From Smittium culicis (lineage: Eukaryota > Kickxellomycota > Harpellomycetes > Harpellales > Legeriomycetaceae): DNA of 22,415 bases. The stretch's first letter is position 1. The number at the start of each line of letters is the position of its first letter. This document shows positions 17,620-22,415 of this stretch, piece after piece. The notes beneath the pieces are model-generated. The model ran no database searches. It was given only the letters and a program-made list of their open reading frames with translations, and was not told the DNA's origin. The stretch lies in NCBI GenBank assembly GCA_001970855.1, contig LSSN01000582.1, positions 1,808 to 24,222 of the forward strand. Reading direction: 5' to 3'. Made by a program: the position numbers and the translations under genes.

Positions 17620-18180
17620 AGTCTAATGCCAATAAATTCCTCAACCGGTCTACCTGCTGCGTATCTAAAGGGAAAATGGGATCACTCTACTAACCGAAGG
17701 ATACTCCCAGACATTTCTTCAAGAGAGCAGGATGACTAAAGTAACAAACAGCCATATAATTAAGCTAATTCAAACAAAATCGAATTTTTTATGATCATAG
17801 AGATCCTAGTCAGAGCCTACATCTAACAGGATTAATAAAAAATATGACCCTAACCAAATTTAGGAAAGATCGACCTGGCTCTCCTACAATAAGCTGTTAA
17901 ACGGCTGAGATCCGTATAGCTGTCGAACGCTGGATTTTTGAACAGAAATTGTATCAGACTTTGCTAAACGAATCGGCTCCTCCTGTTTCTAGATACCTCT
18001 TCTCTGGAATCACTGTCCTCCAAATAACTGATCGCTGCCTTCACTATCACTTACAAAGGATAGTGCAACGCTACATGAAATTTTAGTATAGTGTACTTAC
18101 AAAAGTACGATACTTAAGCAATTAAACTACGACGAGGTATTCCACTCTTAGGAGTTATGTAAATTAGATAAAGTTATCGA
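17620..18180. other. Island of balanced composition, probable decayed coding or element sequence
   Basis: For about 550 bases the sequence loses its A/T-run character and contains words such as CTCAACCGGTCTACCTGCTG and CCTCTTCTCTGGAATCACTG. No ATG-initiated long frame exists. On the plus strand one frame is open for about 63 codons (about 17899-18086), including AVERWIFEQKLYQTLLNE. On the minus strand another frame over the same DNA looks equally protein-like (EEPIRLAKSDTISVQKSSVR) but is broken by TGA/TAG codons that C-to-T change could explain. Known snRNA, SRP RNA and 5S rRNA signatures were looked for and not seen. Identity unknown. Confidence 0.45.
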
Positions 18181-21100
18181 TCGATTCAAATAGTATTTTG
18201 ATTTTATTCTATATTATCATAAAAAATTTTAATTTCAGAATAGGAAAAACTTAGTAGAAAAGATTCTGTTCCTCAAATATTACAAAAAAAAATTTTTTTA
18301 TTTTTTCATGAAATTAAATATCCCATAATATTATTTAATTCACAATATGCAATCAATTGACGAATTGTTAATTTTTTTTGACTTATTAGGAATATTAAAC
18401 GTTATAAAAAAGCAAATAACAAATATTACAAACCTTTAAAGCTAAAGAATCGTATAAAATAATTTAAATTTTTCGTACTCTTTTAATCATTTATCCTTCA
18501 TTAAAACCACTCTCTTGATGCTATTTTTTATTATTATCTCCTATTATTAAAATCATTTACTTTTTTAGTGGTTTATATTTACCACGTGTAAAATAATATT
18601 ATTTTAAACACATTTTTCCCTCCTGTGAAATAAAATAAAAGTTAATGTAAATGAAATTAGGAATAAAAGCTAATAAAGAAAAATATAAATATTTTGAAGA
18701 TTTTTTAAGCTATAAATATCAAAAAAGGTTACTTATCAAATAAAATTTTTATAGAAACCATTTTAGAGAAATTATTAGTAATTCATATAAAAAAAATTTT
18801 AAAGTGAAATAAAAACACTTTTATAAATAAAATTTGATCAAATTTAACTGGAAATAGACGAAGGTTTATAAATATAGGATATTATTAGGGGGATCGGAAA
18901 TATTTTTCTTAGAAATTCAATTAGCTTATTTGAATTAGATAAATCTATTGATTGTATCAGGTGAAACATTCGAAAATAAATTCTAAGTTGATTTATAAAT
19001 AAAAGTAATGTTGATAAATATGAAAAGCTTAATAGCAAAGTTCCGCTCCTCAAAATAATCTCCATGTATATATATTCAAGAAAAACATGGAAATGAAAAG
19101 CTCCCAAATATTTATTTGAAAATTCTTGTTACTTTGCTTAAATTATCTTGCATAAATAAAATAAATACATTCTAAGCTAATCAAAAAATGCTAGTAAAAA
19201 AAAAGATGATTAACCTTAAAATAAAACTTAGCTAATAATTATTATTTAGATAGTTTTTTTTTTATTAATTGTAATTTTTTCATGTTATTTTTTTTGTTTA
19301 GAAACTAAATTCGTTTCTTGCAAGCTAAATGAGATTTTATATCAAAATAAACATCAAACTACTGAGTTATAATATTACTTATTAAGAATTAGTATGTAAT
19401 TTAATATTTTAATAGACTAAAATTTTATTTTAAATAATTTTTAGCACCTTGATCCATTTATATTTAATGGTACCTTTTTAAATAAATTTAAATAATTATT
19501 TCAATTTTTCCACTAATAGTTTTAACTTTATATCAAATAAAATTAATGCTATTAAAAAAATGATCTGATTGTTTTAAGAATTGTTGATTTGAACTCATTA
19601 TTTTATAGTCATTTTTTGGTCATAGAAAATTTGAAAAAACTAAAAAATGGGACGGAGAAAGAATTGTTTTTTTTTTTTTGTTACTGTTGTATAAACACGG
19701 TTTTTTTGAGTTTATTAACTAAATTAATCTAAGAAAATGATTTATTTTATTTCTAGAAATAAAATCCTTATCTAATATCTTCTAATATCTAACTCAAATT
19801 AGCTTGAGTCCAAATTTTTTTTTTACTATTGGAATCATAATGCTCACAACATTTTTGAAATGGGGCAATTTACAACAAAAATTGATTTAAAATGTTACTC
19901 CAAAGGTTATTTTATTATTAAATATTATAGAAATTGCAATTAAAATTAAAATAATATCATATAATATATTTTAATAAAAAATCGAAATATAAATGTATTA
20001 AAAACATCTTACAGATAAAATTTATAGTTTTTAATTGATTAAAGTGCGTAGAATAAAAAATATTATTTACGAAAATTAGCATTTTTATAGCTAGCATACA
20101 ATTAATAAAATATAAAAGTAATAAAAAAACTTTTATAAAAACATTTTTTAATATATTTGAATATACTTGAAATTTATAAATTCATAAGTTATACGAAATG
20201 TCTATTATTTTCAAAAAATTAAATATTAAATTTGGATTATTTTTTTTTGAAATTTTATGTTTAATTAAGCTGGTTGTTTAATAAAAAATAAAAATAAAAT
20301 ATTAATTTTTTAAATCTTCAATTATTTTATTTAGAAAAAAACTAAAACTCGATTGATTATTATAAGTTTATATAAAATAGGTACAAGTTTTTTAGATGAT
20401 TAATTAAAAGCTAGCTAGAATACAAATAGAAATAATATATTCCTATTTAAACAATAAATACTCAATATTCACGAAAAAATACTATAGATGAATTTCTTTG
20501 ATATTTATATAGATGATTTTATGACTTAACACACTATTAAAAAATTTTGGCTAAAAAAAATTCAAGCGAGAAATATAGCTTTGAAAAAAATTGAGGGGAG
20601 TTATTTCAAGATTTAAATATAGCTAGCTTTCTAGGAATATTTTATACCTCAATATTCATTTAATGAATAGATTGAAAATTTTATAATACAATTAAATAAT
20701 ATCAATTAAACTAACCAAAACATACAAGAAAATTTTTATGTCAAGTATTGTTTAAATAAATACATAAAAAAACTATTATTTACAATATTCATATATTTAT
20801 AGTGCTTTTTTCAGAAAATTATGAGAAAAATCGACCCGATATTAATTTTTATTACTGAAAAGATGTGTAAAATATTGAATATAAGCATAGTAAAACTTAA
20901 AAGATATTTTTATAAATCTTAACTTGTATCTATTGCCTGAAATTTTTATGCATCATATTAATCATTTATTAATAAAACCATCGGTACAAAATACCAAAAA
21001 TAAAATTTATTTCCCCAAAGTTTCCTGTCGATAAATTCGGCAATTGAGCTTGATATAAGTTAATAAAAAATTAGTACTCTCAAAATATTCAATTACTAAT

Positions 21101-22415
21101 TGAATTTTTTTTTTTGATTAAATTTTTAATTAAGCATCAAAATTATTTATTAAAAAATTATATTTAAATATACAAGAAATAAATTTATTGATTATTATAT
21201 ACTTATTTTATTATTTGAAATGGAAAATGGAAAAAGTAATCTGATATTTTTTACCTCATTAAAAGTTACAAAATCGAGTCACATTTTCAAAATAATATAA
21301 TACTACGTTATATACAAAAGAATATTTATTTAATCTATTAATTCATTTTTAGTCGTACTAAAATACTAAAAAAGTCCAAAAATTCAATAATTTAGCACGA
21401 TAGTAAAATGGATAGTAAAATAAACTTATATAAAATTAGTATAAAATTATAATTTTATCCTCTTTTTACATATAAAAAATTTTCAAGATAAAACTACGAA
21501 TTTTAATTATGAAAAAATAGAAAGAATCTAATAAAATTATATGTAAGATCATTGCATTACTGAAAAAAGTATCAAAATTTAAATAAATATTCAAGTCTTA
21601 CAAAGATTTTTTTAAAAATATCATATTATATAAAAGATCCTGATTGATCTAGTAAATATGTTTACTTTTGGCAAATGAAATAAAAAGAAGGGGAGGGGGT
21701 TAGATGAAGAAAATTGATAATTTTTGGCTAACTAGAGTACTTATAGCTATTGTATTATAAAAGCTTTTATATTTATTCTAGATTTATAAAAAAATTCAAA
21801 ATTAAAATTTATTTAAGATTAAACTCTTGGAAATTATTCTAAATAAATCTTTCAATGAGTATTTTATTGATATAATTAATCGAATTATTATCATATGTTT
21901 TATAAAATTCTGTTTTTTAATTTTTTAAAAATAAAATTTTAAATAATCTAAAATTTTCTTTAATGCACCAAAATGTAGCATTTGGAAAGCTACATATTTA
22001 TATATTAATTATTATATTCAAATTATTATGAGGCTTATGATATAATGTTGCCATTTTTTGATAAATGCGAAAATCATCGAATTTATGAGTATAATAAACG
22101 CTTCTTATGTTTTAAATGAGTCATATATCTGACATAAATTAATGATAGACTCTTATAAAATTTGACTTGAAAATTTTGTTGGTTTTTTGTAAGGCATATA
22201 TTATAAATATCGGGTTGATAATTTAATATTTAATTTCTATCGATGAAAATCGTTTAGTTATAACAATATAATATAAATTAATAGTAAATGGGTTTTAAAA
22301 TAACTATTAAGCTATAATTTATTAAAATAATTATAAAAAAATCAATTGTATACCAATAAGGCTTATCTAGACTATAAATATATCTAAATTTTATATATCA
22401 ATGGATATCAGCTAG
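18181..22415. other. A+T-rich gene desert to the window end
   Basis: No gene, tRNA or element is supported in about 4.2 kb. A minus-strand frame of 87 codons at 18844-19107 is hydrophobic low-complexity sequence and judged spurious. A G-rich run, GGGGAGGGGGTTAG (21690-21703), is the only conspicuous G+C feature. Confidence 0.55.

Noticed and set aside
17620..18180. snRNA, SRP RNA or 5S rRNA gene
   Set aside because: None of the conserved core words of these RNAs was found; an ACTTACAAAAGTAC stretch near 18100 only superficially recalls the U1 5' end.
18844..19107. Minus-strand frame of 87 codons
   Set aside because: Low-complexity hydrophobic translation without domain or convincing context.

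Overview
The window looks like nuclear DNA from a very A+T-rich fungus. The evidence is a Ty3/Gypsy-type LTR retrotransposon, eukaryotic tRNA genes with no encoded CCA, an intron-free Tmt1-like methyltransferase, and no bacterial-style operons. An early-diverging lineage such as the Harpellales would fit the composition. That placement is inference; no rRNA or other marker is present to settle it.

Layout. (1) Positions 1-5019 on the minus strand hold a Ty3/Gypsy element cut by the left window edge. It has a 5' LTR (about 4577-5019), a primer-binding site, a short leader, and one fused gag-pol frame starting at 4431. That frame has every catalytic motif, including integrase D-D-35-E, but ends at a TGA (385-387) just after the integrase glutamate. 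Recognisable integrase sequence continues in the same frame to a TAG at 139-141, then in another frame to the edge. The copy is therefore recent but probably dead, unless these are assembly errors. (2) Positions 5027-5353 hold a tRNA cluster on the plus strand: Phe(GAA), Lys(TTT) and Trp(CCA), all intronless, with no T-run terminator until after Trp. The inferred LTR edge lies only 7 bp from tRNA-Phe, as expected for Ty3-type insertion at pol III start sites. (3) Positions 5354-14234 form an almost gene-free, extremely A+T-rich stretch. It holds decayed repeats: a roughly 62-bp tandem array (6833-7055), two foldbacks (9743-9815 and about 10083-10250, the second with TTAA next to a piggyBac-like terminus) and a tRNA-like relic (about 10353-10422). 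(4) Positions 14235-15290 encode the only intact protein gene, a class I SAM-dependent methyltransferase whose basic N-terminus and second in-frame ATG suggest two products, mitochondrial and cytosolic. (5) Positions 15291-22415 are again A+T-rich and mostly empty. Exceptions are a doubtful 105-codon frame and a roughly 550-bp island of balanced composition (17620-18180) that looks like a decayed coding or element sequence.

There is no multi-gene pathway or defence system here. The clearest functional relationships are the retroelement with the pol III cluster, and the probable co-transcription of the tRNAs. All coordinates and motifs were read by eye, without database searches.
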